This document shows positions 17,227 through 26,556 of a stretch of 64,000 nucleotides of DNA, in pieces. Where the stretch lies: assembly GCA_030849075.1 (NCBI GenBank), contig JASAOO010003541.1, positions 1-64,000 on the forward strand. Reading direction: 5' to 3'. The stretch is from Zelonia costaricensis (lineage: Eukaryota > Euglenozoa > Kinetoplastea > Trypanosomatida > Trypanosomatidae). Each line of letters starts with the position of its first letter. The first letter of the stretch is position 1. The notes under the pieces are model-generated. The model searched no databases, was not told the DNA's origin, and was given only the letters and a program-made list of their open reading frames with translations. Position numbers and translations under genes: made by a program.

Positions 17227-19725
17227 TCACAGCGCCTGGGAGACCTGGAACAGGTGCTGGCGCACTTCGCCGTGGACGGCGTACGCCACCTCGACTCGCA
17301 GCGTCAGCGTGCGCGGGTTGGCGTGGTTGTTCGCGTTGTCCACCTTCAGCTGCTGCGTCGCGGTACCGTACGGCATGATCGTGTCGGGCACCGGCGCCAC
17401 CTCGACGGTGCACATCCGCAGCACCGCCACGCTGAAGCTCAGCTGTTGCACAGGCTCGGCCAGGCTCGACTGCACGACGAGGTCGGCGAGGATGGTCGAC
17501 CCCTCCATCCGCGCGGAGAGGAGCACGTTAAAGTCGGCGCAGCTGCTGACACACACGCCCGTGACGCCACCACCAGCGCTCTTCGGCGAGGGCGGGGCCG
17601 ACTTGACCACCGCCTCTGCCATCAGCGGCGACCCCGATGCAGACGGCGGAGCATTGCCACCACCACCGCCGCCGAACAAATCGTCGAACGGGTTGCCAGC
17701 CGCCGGAGCCGGCGCGTTCGGCGAGGCGGTGCCGCTGCCCAATTGCGGCGACCCCGCGTGCGGCGAGGATGGCGCAAGTGGACTGGGCGCGTCGATGGCG
17801 GGCACTGGCGGCTTGCTGGCTCCGTCGAAGTTGAAGAGGTCGTCAAGGGTGTTGGCCGTCTCCTGGTGGAGCTGCTCCTGCGTCAGCGAGACCACCTCGA
17901 CCGGCTTTACGGCCTCGTCCTCTGGGTTGATGGCGGGCATCTGGCTGAAGCTGAAGATCGCCTCCTCCTGGAAATCCACCAACAGTGTCGTGTACTCGCA
18001 CGCGCGCTGCTGCAGCTCGCAGTCCATGCTCGTCATGTTGCTCGCGAAGGTGGCCATGGCCTGCGGCTTGGCGTCGGGGCACTTGGTCGCCACCTTCATG
18101 AGCGCCGTCAGCCCGTACTGCTTGATGAGGGTGAAGCTCGTGTTGGTAGTCAGGCTGCTGAGGCAGGTCGCCACGTCGGCCCCGGTGAGCCCCTTCACGG
18201 AGCCCAACAGCAGCTCCACGTACTCGCCGATGCACCAGAGCGCCACCATGAGGAACGCCTTGCGGGACTGGTGCAGCGCGTCGAAGGGGTACGACGCTTC
18301 CTCCCAGAGGGCCTCGACGGCGCGCGTCTGCACATCCTTGGTCTGCTTCGACAGCAGAACGAGAAGCCGGCGCGCGAAGTCCAGTGGGGCGAAGTGCTTG
18401 GCCACCTTGAGGAGGCGAATCGAGTAGTCGACGCGCCAGATGTCGCTCGGGTAGTGCGCCTCGATGACGTCGCAGATGTGCCGCGCCACGTCGCCCCGCA
18501 TCTCCTCCGTGCAGAGCGACATGTACACGATGAGGTCGGGCACGAGGAGTCGCACGTTGCTGCACGTGATCAGCGTCACCGTCAGGTCCAGCGCGCGGCG
18601 GCGGATCGTCAGGTCGGGGTCACGCAAGCACTCGAGAATGATCGCCTGGTGCTGCACGACGGCGTCGAAGTCCTTGCTCGAGTACGTCAGCAGCGTCTCG
18701 AGGGCGACAAAGCGCAGGTTGTTGTCCTTGACGGTGGAGAGGAAGCGACTGATCGTGTTGACGGCCAGGGTGCGCAGCCCCTCGTCGCTCTCAATGGCGT
18801 TGATCGTGCGCACGCACTCGTACAAGACGGCGCAGCCGACGTTGCGTGTGGCGTCGGTGTTGGTGATCACCTGTGCCAGCACGTCGTTCAGCGCCTCCGA
18901 CGTGACGTCGCTGCCGGCGCCGATGATGCGCATGAAGTGCAGCAGCTTCACCTGCATGAAGGGGTCTGTCACGCCGCCGACGTCCTCGTCCGTGATGCGG
19001 GAGGACAGCACGAGGGCCTTGAGGGCTCGCACCGCGCTCATAGCGTGCTTGCGGAACGCCCCGATCATCTCCGCCCCGGCAGTGGTTTGCAGGCACTCGA
19101 TGACGAGCGTCAGCACGCACATGAGCGACTCGTTGTTGCCGTCGAAGAGGTCAGTGCAGTGCTCGAGAATGTAGCCGGCCTGGTCAGGCGCCTTCCGCAC
19201 GACCCGCAGTGCCGCCAGTGCCGCCTTGCTGCGTAGCTGCTGCGGCGCGTTCTGGAAGACGCGCAGGATCGAGTCCAGCAGGTCGCGACACATGTCCTCG
19301 CTTGCAATGTTGGCGGCAGCGTTCAGCGAGATGCCCATGAGACACAGCTGCTCGTACGAGATGCCGCGCCGCGTACCCGGCACATTGAGGTGGGCGATCA
19401 TGCGGTTTTCAACCAGCGTCAGGACCTCGTCCCCTTCGCTGAACAGCAGCTGCAGAGACAGGTAGCCGATGCGCATGCCAGAGAAGTCGGTCTGCGACAG
19501 CAGCTTCAGCACCTCCATGTGCGCAAACTCTGTAGGGTAGCCCAGCATGCGGATGTACAGCAGCATGAGCATGTAGCGGACGCGAATGTACGGCGTGGCG
19601 TCCGCGAAGCCCTTGCGCAACTGCGCACTCACGATCTTCACGTTTGAGCGCTCCTCTTCGGTGGTCTTGCACTGCCGGATCAGGCGAATCACGGCTTGCA
19701 GCCGCATTGAGTCCATCGACGACAT
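17227..19725 (-). CDS. AP1G: AP-1 complex gamma-adaptin
   Basis: This is the large gamma subunit of the AP-1 clathrin adaptor, which sorts cargo between the trans-Golgi network and endosomes. The start MSSMDSMRL gives 832 residues, the usual size. Residues 1 to about 560 form the adaptin trunk: RVRYMLMLLYIRMLGYPTEF, then RIGYLSLQLLF, MCRDLLDSILRVFQ, KAALAALRVVRKAP and DPFMQVKLLHFMRIIG follow gamma-adaptin in order. A hinge at about 590-720 is Pro/Gly/Ser-rich and holds acidic-hydrophobic clathrin- or accessory-protein-like motifs (LDDLFNFDG and NPFDDLFGG). The C-terminal gamma-ear (about 725-832) is a beta-sandwich with MEGSTILADLVVQSSL and VAPVPDTIMPYGTATQQL. The trunk is clearly nearer gamma than alpha, delta or epsilon. 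A C12 tract ends about 24 bases before the ATG on the transcript strand. Confidence 0.95.
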   Translation of the reverse strand: MSSMDSMRLQAVIRLIRQCKTTEEERSNVKIVSAQLRKGFADATPYIRVRYMLMLLYIRMLGYPTEFAHMEVLKLLSQTDFSGMRIGYLSLQLLFSEGDEVLTLVENRMIAHLNVPGTRRGISYEQLCLMGISLNAAANIASEDMCRDLLDSILRVFQNAPQQLRSKAALAALRVVRKAPDQAGYILEHCTDLFDGNNESLMCVLTLVIECLQTTAGAEMIGAFRKHAMSAVRALKALVLSSRITDEDVGGVTDPFMQVKLLHFMRIIGAGSDVTSEALNDVLAQVITNTDATRNVGCAVLYECVRTINAIESDEGLRTLAVNTISRFLSTVKDNNLRFVALETLLTYSSKDFDAVVQHQAIILECLRDPDLTIRRRALDLTVTLITCSNVRLLVPDLIVYMSLCTEEMRGDVARHICDVIEAHYPSDIWRVDYSIRLLKVAKHFAPLDFARRLLVLLSKQTKDVQTRAVEALWEEASYPFDALHQSRKAFLMVALWCIGEYVELLLGSVKGLTGADVATCLSSLTTNTSFTLIKQYGLTALMKVATKCPDAKPQAMATFASNMTSMDCELQQRACEYTTLLVDFQEEAIFSFSQMPAINPEDEAVKPVEVVSLTQEQLHQETANTLDDLFNFDGASKPPVPAIDAPSPLAPSSPHAGSPQLGSGTASPNAPAPAAGNPFDDLFGGGGGGNAPPSASGSPLMAEAVVKSAPPSPKSAGGGVTGVCVSSCADFNVLLSARMEGSTILADLVVQSSLAEPVQQLSFSVAVLRMCTVEVAPVPDTIMPYGTATQQLKVDNANNHANPRTLTLRVEVAYAVHGEVRQHLFQVSQAL

Positions 19726-20740
19726 TCTCTTGCGCAGCCCGTCCGGGGTGGGGGGGGGGGGAAGGCGGGGACTGGAGGCAAACCAAGCCAGATGAGACGA
19801 CCTGCCGATGCGGTCGTAGAAGTCGCTAAGGACGACGCAAAACGAGAAGACCAATACACACACACACACACGCGCGCGCGCGCGCGAGAATCGATAGCGG
19901 GTGTGCACAAGACGGGCAGCACGCAGCTGTGTCTCCGTCTGCGAACGGGCGGGACGGAGGGCGGGGGAGGGGGCGGGTGCTCTATCAGCTACTAGGAGAG
20001 CGGCCAACATGAGTAGCAGCGGACCGAAGGAAACGCGAGAAGAGAGAGAGTCGAGTGCGAAGGGGGCATACCACAAGACGTCATAGGCGGGAGGGGGGAA
20101 GGGGACGTACGTGTGCCGCGTGCGAGTTGTCCTGTCCCCACGCGCAGCACAAACCGCACTGGGGGCTTAACCGTACCGCCACCCCCTCTGCTTCGCCGAG
20201 CTCGCACAAGGTGAGAGCTGTCTCGTCATCAGTTCAGGGGATTTCGTTTCCTACCGGAGTACCGTCCGCGAGACTGCCAGGGGATGCGCCTACGGGGCGG
20301 CGGCACACCGCGGACAGGCAGGACGTGAGGCTCGGGGGGAGGGGGAGGGAGGTTCGAGGGCGCACAGAGGCAGCCATCGTCCTCCTCGCTGTACCGCAAA
20401 GCGAGCCCGCACGCAGTCGGCCTGCACCTGGGCCATACGCCTGAGCAACGGGCACAACAGACCAACACACTGCGTTCTCACCTCGGGCGTTGACTCTCTC
20501 GTTGGGGGGGGGGGCTTTTGTTTTTGACGACGAACACGTGTGCGCCGTCGAGTTGTTATGCCGTGCTTAACCGTGTAGTTCTTTTTTAAAAGCCGAAGTG
20601 ACAAGGAAGAGAGGAGAGACAAGACTGTCGCGCCAGTGGCATCGGCGCAGGGGGGGGGAGGCTTGAGCACACGGGGACGTGGAGAGGGAGGAGGCGCAAG
20701 GGGGCAGGGAGTACGACAGGCGCATGCGGAGCTGCACGTG
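19726..20740. other. Intergenic region with AC/CG microsatellite
   Basis: No gene. It contains a G12 run (19750-19761) just upstream of AP-1 gamma on the transcribed strand, an alternating (AC)n(CG)n tract at 19855-19886 capable of non-B DNA, and a G11 run at 20504-20514. Confidence 0.6.
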
Positions 20741-23700
20741 CTACGAGAGGCTGTAGTTGCGGCGTCCCTCGGTGACGGCCATGAGCAGCCGCTCCTTCAT
20801 GATCGCGCGGGTGCTGTACGGCGGCAGCTTCAGGTACAGAAAGCACGTGTTGCACGACGGCAGCGTCTGCTCCTTCGCGCCCTCCATGTCCTTCATCGCC
20901 ACGGTGATGAGGCGGCCGAGGCCGGCGAGCCCGTTGAAGGGAAGCCGCGGCGACCCGGTCAAGAACTCGAGGAAGTCGTGCTGCTGGGCGCGGGTGAAGT
21001 CGCTGCCCACGATGGACAAGAGCATCTCGACATGCGGACAACCGCTACTGTAGCCGTTACCCACCGTTGCCTGTGCGCGGAGTTCGTCCTCGGTGAAGAG
21101 CGGGCCGTCGGCAGTACCTGCGGCGGCACCGCAGATCAACGCGCTCTTTTCCTCGTCTGTCAAGCACCAGAGGGCGTCCACCTCCATCACGGACAGCAGA
21201 CCCCACTGGAGGTGGCGCAGATTCTCCAGCGCCACCTCAAAGCGCGCGACGACGGTGTGGTGCACGTGCCGCTCAAGCGCGGCATGCGTGGTGATCGGTT
21301 CGCCGCTGTCCATCTCGAGCTCCATCGAGGCGAGCTCCTCCTCGGCCGTCCCGCGCAGCTGCGCAAACGTGCGGTGCAGCGCGGGGTCAAGCGCCTCCAG
21401 CAGCTGCATCAGGGCCGGTGTTGTCGATGCAGGCGCCGCCACGGCGCCAGGGTCGGCACCAGGCGTTGCGGGCGGGTGTAGTGGCAGCCCGAGGGACGGG
21501 ACCATCAACAGCGGCCACGCCTGGGGAAGGAGGTCGAGGTCCATGCGGTAGTCGTCGATGAAGGCGCGCGCGCACGCTGCGCCGAGCGCAAAGAACTCCT
21601 TCAGAAAAAGCGCCTTGTTGCTGGGAAACGCCAGTGCCACGGCGTCGGCGCCGCCATCGTCCTCCGTGGCAAACCAGAACTTGCCCTCGGCGCGCATGTA
21701 GGCGGAGAGCTCCGTGTACACCTCCTGCGACGGGCCGCTGCCAAAGCCCTCCTCGCCCTCAAACGTGAAGTCGACCTTAATGAGGGGCGAGGGCAGCCCG
21801 GAGAAGCTGTCGTGCAGGACGCGCAGCAGCGCCGGCTTGTCGTTGCGCGGCACCTGCGTTTTGTGCGCCTTCGACGACTCTGGCGCGACGCCGGTGTTAG
21901 CCGACATCACCGTGGCCGCCTGGTCGTGCAGGTTCTGGAAAGCGAAGCGTCGGCAGTCGACGGCGACGTAGCGCGTGAGGAGGTGCTTGACGGGCATCGG
22001 CAGGTGGGCGGCGAGGTGCGCGGTGAGACCGCGCAGCTCCGCCGGCACCGCGCAGGCGCCGCCGAGGAAGACAAAGACGCCGGCCGCCTCAAAGGCGCGG
22101 AGGAGGTAGCGCTGCACGCCAACGTCTTGACCGCACGTGCGCCCAAACCCGGACAGCAAGGCGCCGAGGACAGGCGGGAAGCCGCTCCCGGTGTCGAGCT
22201 CTGCGACGCTGGACTCCGCGCGGGCAGAGGTGCAGGCGGGGCCAGGGGCCACGAGGCCGCAGGGGCAGGCCGCGTACAGCTCGCCGAGGTGCAGCGCCTG
22301 TCCGCGCAGCTGCGCCAGTGGCGTCGCAGCCGAGACGAGGCCGCGCGCCTCCGTGAAGAGCACCGGCAGCGGGTGTGGCGCACTTGACGTGGCCCGCCAG
22401 GCCAGCTGGAGCTCCTGCGCCGTAGCCGTGACGGCCCCGCCCATGCGGTTGCACCGCCCCCTTGCGCACGCGACACAGAGATCGTAGTCGCACCGCCGGC
22501 ACGACCACGCATCCTCGCGCGTCGTCGCGCCGCATCCATTGCACTTCCATCCCAGGCCGTGCAGGTGGTGCAGGGCGTGCCCGCTAGGGCACGAGAAGCG
22601 CGCAGCGCGACCGCGCTCGCACAGCTGCACCTCCACGACGTCGGCTTCCTCCACAATCTGCTTCAGCGTACGCGTCGGCTGCAGCTGCGCCGTCATGTCC
22701 TGCAGCCGCTTTACAACCAGCGCTGTCAGGAGGTGCGCCAGCTGGCTGCCCCACCTCGTTTGCTGCGCGGACTCCGTGGCGGCCAGCCCTCGCACGGCCT
22801 CGACGCACGACTCTGTTTCACAGACTCTGGCCGGCGAGCCGCACAGCTCCTCGAGCAGCGCGCGCACCTCGCCCCTGCTGCCGTGCTGCAGCACGTAGCG
22901 CAGCTCGTCCGGCCCAACCGCCACCGCCTCGGCTGGGTGATGAGGCGGCAGGGGTGGCGTGGATGGGAGGCTGGCGGCCTCGCGACGCAGCATCTGCACA
23001 ACAGGGCTGCGCTCCGGCTTGGCGGCCGTGCTCCGGCGCAGAATCGTCTCCGTCACGCCGGCGTCCAGCAGCGGGCCGGCCCACGCCCGATCGTAGCGCA
23101 CCAGGGCCTCGGCGACGCCTTCGATGGCGGCGGCACTCGCGTCGGTCAAAAAGTGGCGCAGCGCGGCGCGGGTGGCGTCCGTGGCGTGCGGCCCGGCCAG
23201 AAGGAGCACCTGCAGCAGCACCGACTGCCCGTACACTGCCACATCGCCGTCGTAGTGCGCGGCGGCGCTGAGGTGCTCAAGAAGGTCGCGCAGGTCGTAC
23301 TCCTGCAGCGCTGCGCCCAGCTCTCTCGCCCGCCATGCGCCGCAGCGGAAGGACGGCGCGACCGGCGCGGCGACGGCGGCGTAGCTGCACGGGACGGGCT
23401 GGAGGAGCACCCGGCAGCTCACCGCAAAAGGCCACTGAAACTCACGCATCGTCGACAAGTGCACGCGCCCGCCGCGCTTCTTCAGCTCGAGCACGTCCTG
23501 CCCAGCGAAAAACGCCGCAGTCAGCCGCTGGCGATCGTCTTTTGAAAATCGCCGCGCGTACTCGTCGTCGCCGACCCACCACCACATGTGCTCCGCACTC
23601 GGCTGCGACTGCGCCGCGAGGAGTTTGCCAATGAGCAGCACCAGCGGCCACTCCGGCTCTGGCAGTTGCCAGCGCACCCCCTCGCCGTTGCTCAAGAGGT

Positions 23701-24847
23701 CCTCGCCCTGCTCGTCGTCGTCGTCGCCCTCCTCCTCGCCGCCAGCCAGCGGGATGCGGCTCGGCGCGCCCGCAGCGCCAGCGCCGGCCGCAGGGCCGTC
23801 GCGGCTCAAGAAAGGGTTGACGATGGTCAGCGTGGTGCGTACGTTCCGTGTCAGCTCTCGTGCGAGGTGGACAACGACGTCGACGCAGGTGCGCGCCGGC
23901 ACCTCGTCGACAGCCGCCCCGTCGGAGAGGACGGCGTTGGCACAGCTGAAGACAGTGCTGCGGAACGTGCGGTCGAGGCGCGGCGTGGCGCACACGCGCT
24001 GACACAGCCGAAGCAAGACGACAGCCTCCCTGTCGCCGCTCGAGCTGGGCAGCGCAGAGGCCGCCGTCGGTGCGGCGCTGCTGCGCTGGCGCTTCCGTTG
24101 CTTCGCCTTTGCGCTGCCGTTTCTGGTGGGCGCTTCGGTGGCAAGCGCCGCGCTTGGGGCCGCGTACGCGCGCAGCGTGACGATGCCCTCCGTGAGGTGG
24201 CGCAGGAGTCGCAGCCACTCCTGGTTCATCTCCATCGACTCCAGCGCTGTCAGGCGGGTCCGGAAGAGGCAGTGGATGTCGGCGGCGAGTGTCGTGTCCG
24301 CGGTGAGCTTGCCGCTGCGCAGCATGACGGAGCACATGCGCAGCGCCTGCAGGCACATGTCTAGCGACACATCCATGACAGCGGTGCAGAAGCGCAGCTG
24401 CTCGCGGGCCGGTGGCAGTGCCGCCTGCATCGTCTCGTCGCTCTGCGCGGCAGCCGACATGCACTGCAGCAGCTCCTCCTGCAGCTCCCAGGCCTTGGTG
24501 TGCACGAACGCAAAGCCCGAGCTGCTGCTCGGCTGGCCGCGCGTCACGGCGCGGTGCACACGGCTGAGTGCCGCGCGCACGCACTCGACCAGCTTCGCGC
24601 GGGACTTGCTGGGGAGGGTGGCGATGAACTTATCGAGCAGGATGCGAACCGCACGCACGGAGAGCACCGTGGCATCGCCACCGAGGTTCGGGCAGTGCAG
24701 GAGGTCGTGCAGCACCTTGAGCGAAGCCTTCGGTGGCGGCGCATCGGTGCCGTCTGCGATGATGAGCTCGGTGCAGATTTCAAGCAGCGAGGCATAGGCC
24801 TCCTCGTCCGCGAGGTCAGCTCCGTCGCGGTTGTGCGGGGCCGCCAT
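20741..24847 (-). CDS. HECT-type E3 ubiquitin ligase with a zinc finger, UFD4/TRIP12-like
   Basis: HECT ligases take ubiquitin from an E2 onto their own cysteine and pass it to substrates. The protein has 1368 residues from its ATG; the extension upstream is Pro-rich and UTR-like. The N-terminal 740 residues are Leu/Ala-rich and helical. A compact Cys/His cluster at about 749-803 (GWKCNGCGATT, SCRRCDYDLCVACARGRC) resembles a ZZ- or C1-like zinc finger. The HECT domain fills about residue 1000 to the end: FTFEGEEGFGSGPSQEVYTE is the N-lobe signature, and LPSCNTCFLYLKLPPYS carries the catalytic Cys at about 1335. The ending (ERLLMAVTEGRRNYSLS) and SPRLPFNGLAGL fit the UFD4/TRIP12/HECTD1 branch rather than NEDD4 types. 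No WW, C2 or ankyrin parts are visible. Substrates are unknown. Confidence 0.95.
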   Translation of the reverse strand: MAAPHNRDGADLADEEAYASLLEICTELIIADGTDAPPPKASLKVLHDLLHCPNLGGDATVLSVRAVRILLDKFIATLPSKSRAKLVECVRAALSRVHRAVTRGQPSSSSGFAFVHTKAWELQEELLQCMSAAAQSDETMQAALPPAREQLRFCTAVMDVSLDMCLQALRMCSVMLRSGKLTADTTLAADIHCLFRTRLTALESMEMNQEWLRLLRHLTEGIVTLRAYAAPSAALATEAPTRNGSAKAKQRKRQRSSAAPTAASALPSSSGDREAVVLLRLCQRVCATPRLDRTFRSTVFSCANAVLSDGAAVDEVPARTCVDVVVHLARELTRNVRTTLTIVNPFLSRDGPAAGAGAAGAPSRIPLAGGEEEGDDDDEQGEDLLSNGEGVRWQLPEPEWPLVLLIGKLLAAQSQPSAEHMWWWVGDDEYARRFSKDDRQRLTAAFFAGQDVLELKKRGGRVHLSTMREFQWPFAVSCRVLLQPVPCSYAAVAAPVAPSFRCGAWRARELGAALQEYDLRDLLEHLSAAAHYDGDVAVYGQSVLLQVLLLAGPHATDATRAALRHFLTDASAAAIEGVAEALVRYDRAWAGPLLDAGVTETILRRSTAAKPERSPVVQMLRREAASLPSTPPLPPHHPAEAVAVGPDELRYVLQHGSRGEVRALLEELCGSPARVCETESCVEAVRGLAATESAQQTRWGSQLAHLLTALVVKRLQDMTAQLQPTRTLKQIVEEADVVEVQLCERGRAARFSCPSGHALHHLHGLGWKCNGCGATTREDAWSCRRCDYDLCVACARGRCNRMGGAVTATAQELQLAWRATSSAPHPLPVLFTEARGLVSAATPLAQLRGQALHLGELYAACPCGLVAPGPACTSARAESSVAELDTGSGFPPVLGALLSGFGRTCGQDVGVQRYLLRAFEAAGVFVFLGGACAVPAELRGLTAHLAAHLPMPVKHLLTRYVAVDCRRFAFQNLHDQAATVMSANTGVAPESSKAHKTQVPRNDKPALLRVLHDSFSGLPSPLIKVDFTFEGEEGFGSGPSQEVYTELSAYMRAEGKFWFATEDDGGADAVALAFPSNKALFLKEFFALGAACARAFIDDYRMDLDLLPQAWPLLMVPSLGLPLHPPATPGADPGAVAAPASTTPALMQLLEALDPALHRTFAQLRGTAEEELASMELEMDSGEPITTHAALERHVHHTVVARFEVALENLRHLQWGLLSVMEVDALWCLTDEEKSALICGAAAGTADGPLFTEDELRAQATVGNGYSSGCPHVEMLLSIVGSDFTRAQQHDFLEFLTGSPRLPFNGLAGLGRLITVAMKDMEGAKEQTLPSCNTCFLYLKLPPYSTRAIMKERLLMAVTEGRRNYSLS

Positions 24848-25611
24848 GACGCACGGAGTCCGTATGAACGAGGCAGAGCCACGACTCCGTGACGGACAGG
24901 AGATGGGGGAGAGGAGGAGGAGTGGGGGGGGGGGCGGTGAAGGCTGAAGGACAAAATGGACGGCCGCGGTGCAGCAACGCGTGCGTGGCAGCTCTCTTAT
25001 TGCGTACAGCACCGCCAGCGGTGCCGTGTGTGGCGCGTGTGCACTGCGTGTGTACTGCGTGTGCGCTGGCGAGAACGCTGGTCCGCTCAGCTGTGCGAGA
25101 GCGATGAGGGTGGGGCGAGGGAGCGCAGGAGAGAGGGCCATGCGGAAAGGGGGAGGGAGAAGAGAAGCGTTCTTGAGGTCGTCTCGGGGGAGTCACACAT
25201 CTCGAAAACGCTCCGCATCACGTCTGTGACGACGCAGTCAGCGCAAAAGAAGCAAGTCAATGCTGCAGCGCGACGGGTGCTTCGCGGCCGCATATCGCAC
25301 AACGAGGTGCCCCACCGCGCACGCTGCCATCACTACGCGTTTTTTTTTTCCTCGTGCGTTTTGATGTCTGTGTGTGTGTGTGTCTTTGTGTGTGTCCGTG
25401 GAAGCACCAAGGACGGCGGGGACAGCTTCCGAGCGCTGACAATAAGCCCAGCTCGCGCAGTACCGACGGAGGCTGAGGGGAAAGGAAAGCAGCCGAAGCG
25501 CCACAAAGAAAGAACGCAACACAAACAGCGCCCACCGAGAAACGGCTGTCACACCTGGCGACTGCTGGTGGGGTGGGGGTGGGGGGTGGGGCCGGCACGC
25601 CTAAGCGGATA
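24848..25611. other. Intergenic region
   Basis: No gene. It contains a G11 run (24924-24934), a T10 run (25340-25349) and (TG)n tracts around 25369-25395. The G run lies about 80 bases upstream of the HECT gene start on the transcribed strand and is a likely acceptor tract. Confidence 0.55.
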
Positions 25612-26556
25612 CTAGTCGTCTGGCAGGTGCAAACGGAGCACGGCGCGTTTGACGGCGTAGCGCACCTCTTCGGCCCAGTACGTTTTGGTGTCCGTCTCGC
25701 CGCTCTCGTGTAGCATCATCTCGTAGAGGTAAACGACACGGAAGCACTGAGCCATGTAGGCTTTGAGGGCGACCGGGTCGACCTCGGCAGGGTCTGTGAA
25801 CTCCGCCTTATCCTTATCGTCAGGGTTTTGCACGTACGGGGACCAGAACTGGTAGTGCATGATGTTCTGCGCCGAGTAGTCGTGATCGGTGAAGCACTCC
25901 AGCACCGTGCGGCGGACGGCGTCGATGTCAAAGAGGCGGAACACCTGCTGCGGCGGCGCATCACATGTCGCCTGGGCCTTGACCAACTGCTGCTGCTGAA
26001 CGGCGTAGGCCAGGTTGAGGAGGACGTACATCTGCAGCGCGTCTTGCGCTACGTGCGAGACGCCGAAGCTGTGACCCCAGGAGAGGTGAAACAGTGACGT
26101 CAGTGGAACGGCTTGGCACAGCACGAGCAGCGCCTCGCTCTGGCCTTGCTGAACCAAGAACTTGACCGCGTCAGCACGGTCGCCGTCGCCCGTGGTGTAC
26201 CGCTCGCCGCCGCGCAGCTTCCAGTGCGAGAGGTGCTGCATCTCTGGTGAGAGTGGGATGCACCGGTTTTGGTTGCTTTGGAACGGCTGAAGACCGTGGC
26301 GTGCCGCGTCGGCCACGTCGTCTGCGAAAAGCGGGTCCAGCGCCTGCACTCGAGCCGGGAACTTGCGGCGCTCTGTCTCAGCAAAGTCGACGATGGTGTC
26401 GGCGAAGACGTTGGCGAAGTGAAGCACGTCTGCGACCTGCCGCGCGTCGTTGAGCGGTACAAGACCGCTGGGGTGCCCGTACACGGCCTTGTGACCTTTT
26501 ACAAAGCGCAGGTGGTGGCTCACGCCGTTCCACGGCAGCTTATGCGTCAAGTGCAT
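25612..26556 (-). CDS. Conserved-type hypothetical protein (314 aa)
   Basis: I do not recognise this protein. The frame is open upstream to 26667, but the first true ATG is at 26556, giving 314 residues and beginning MHLTHKLPWNGVSHHLRF. The composition is that of a real globular protein: mixed charged and aromatic residues, no low complexity, and dense His/Tyr/Trp (HWKLRGGERYTTGDGDRADA, FHLSWGHSFGVSHVAQDALQ, NIMHYQFWSPYVQNP). Most of the chain looks alpha-helical. There is no membrane segment or catalytic motif that I can name. The first 20 residues are basic and could be a mitochondrial signal. It lies between the HECT ligase and the PIG-Y-like pair, which says nothing firm about its job. 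Confidence 0.75.
   Translation of the reverse strand: MHLTHKLPWNGVSHHLRFVKGHKAVYGHPSGLVPLNDARQVADVLHFANVFADTIVDFAETERRKFPARVQALDPLFADDVADAARHGLQPFQSNQNRCIPLSPEMQHLSHWKLRGGERYTTGDGDRADAVKFLVQQGQSEALLVLCQAVPLTSLFHLSWGHSFGVSHVAQDALQMYVLLNLAYAVQQQQLVKAQATCDAPPQQVFRLFDIDAVRRTVLECFTDHDYSAQNIMHYQFWSPYVQNPDDKDKAEFTDPAEVDPVALKAYMAQCFRVVYLYEMMLHESGETDTKTYWAEEVRYAVKRAVLRLHLPDD

Noticed and set aside
17254..19236. A 660-codon open frame on the plus strand inside the AP-1 gamma gene
   Set aside because: It is antisense to a clear gene. Its Arg/His/Val-rich composition is the usual shadow of GC-rich third codon positions, and it has no family match.
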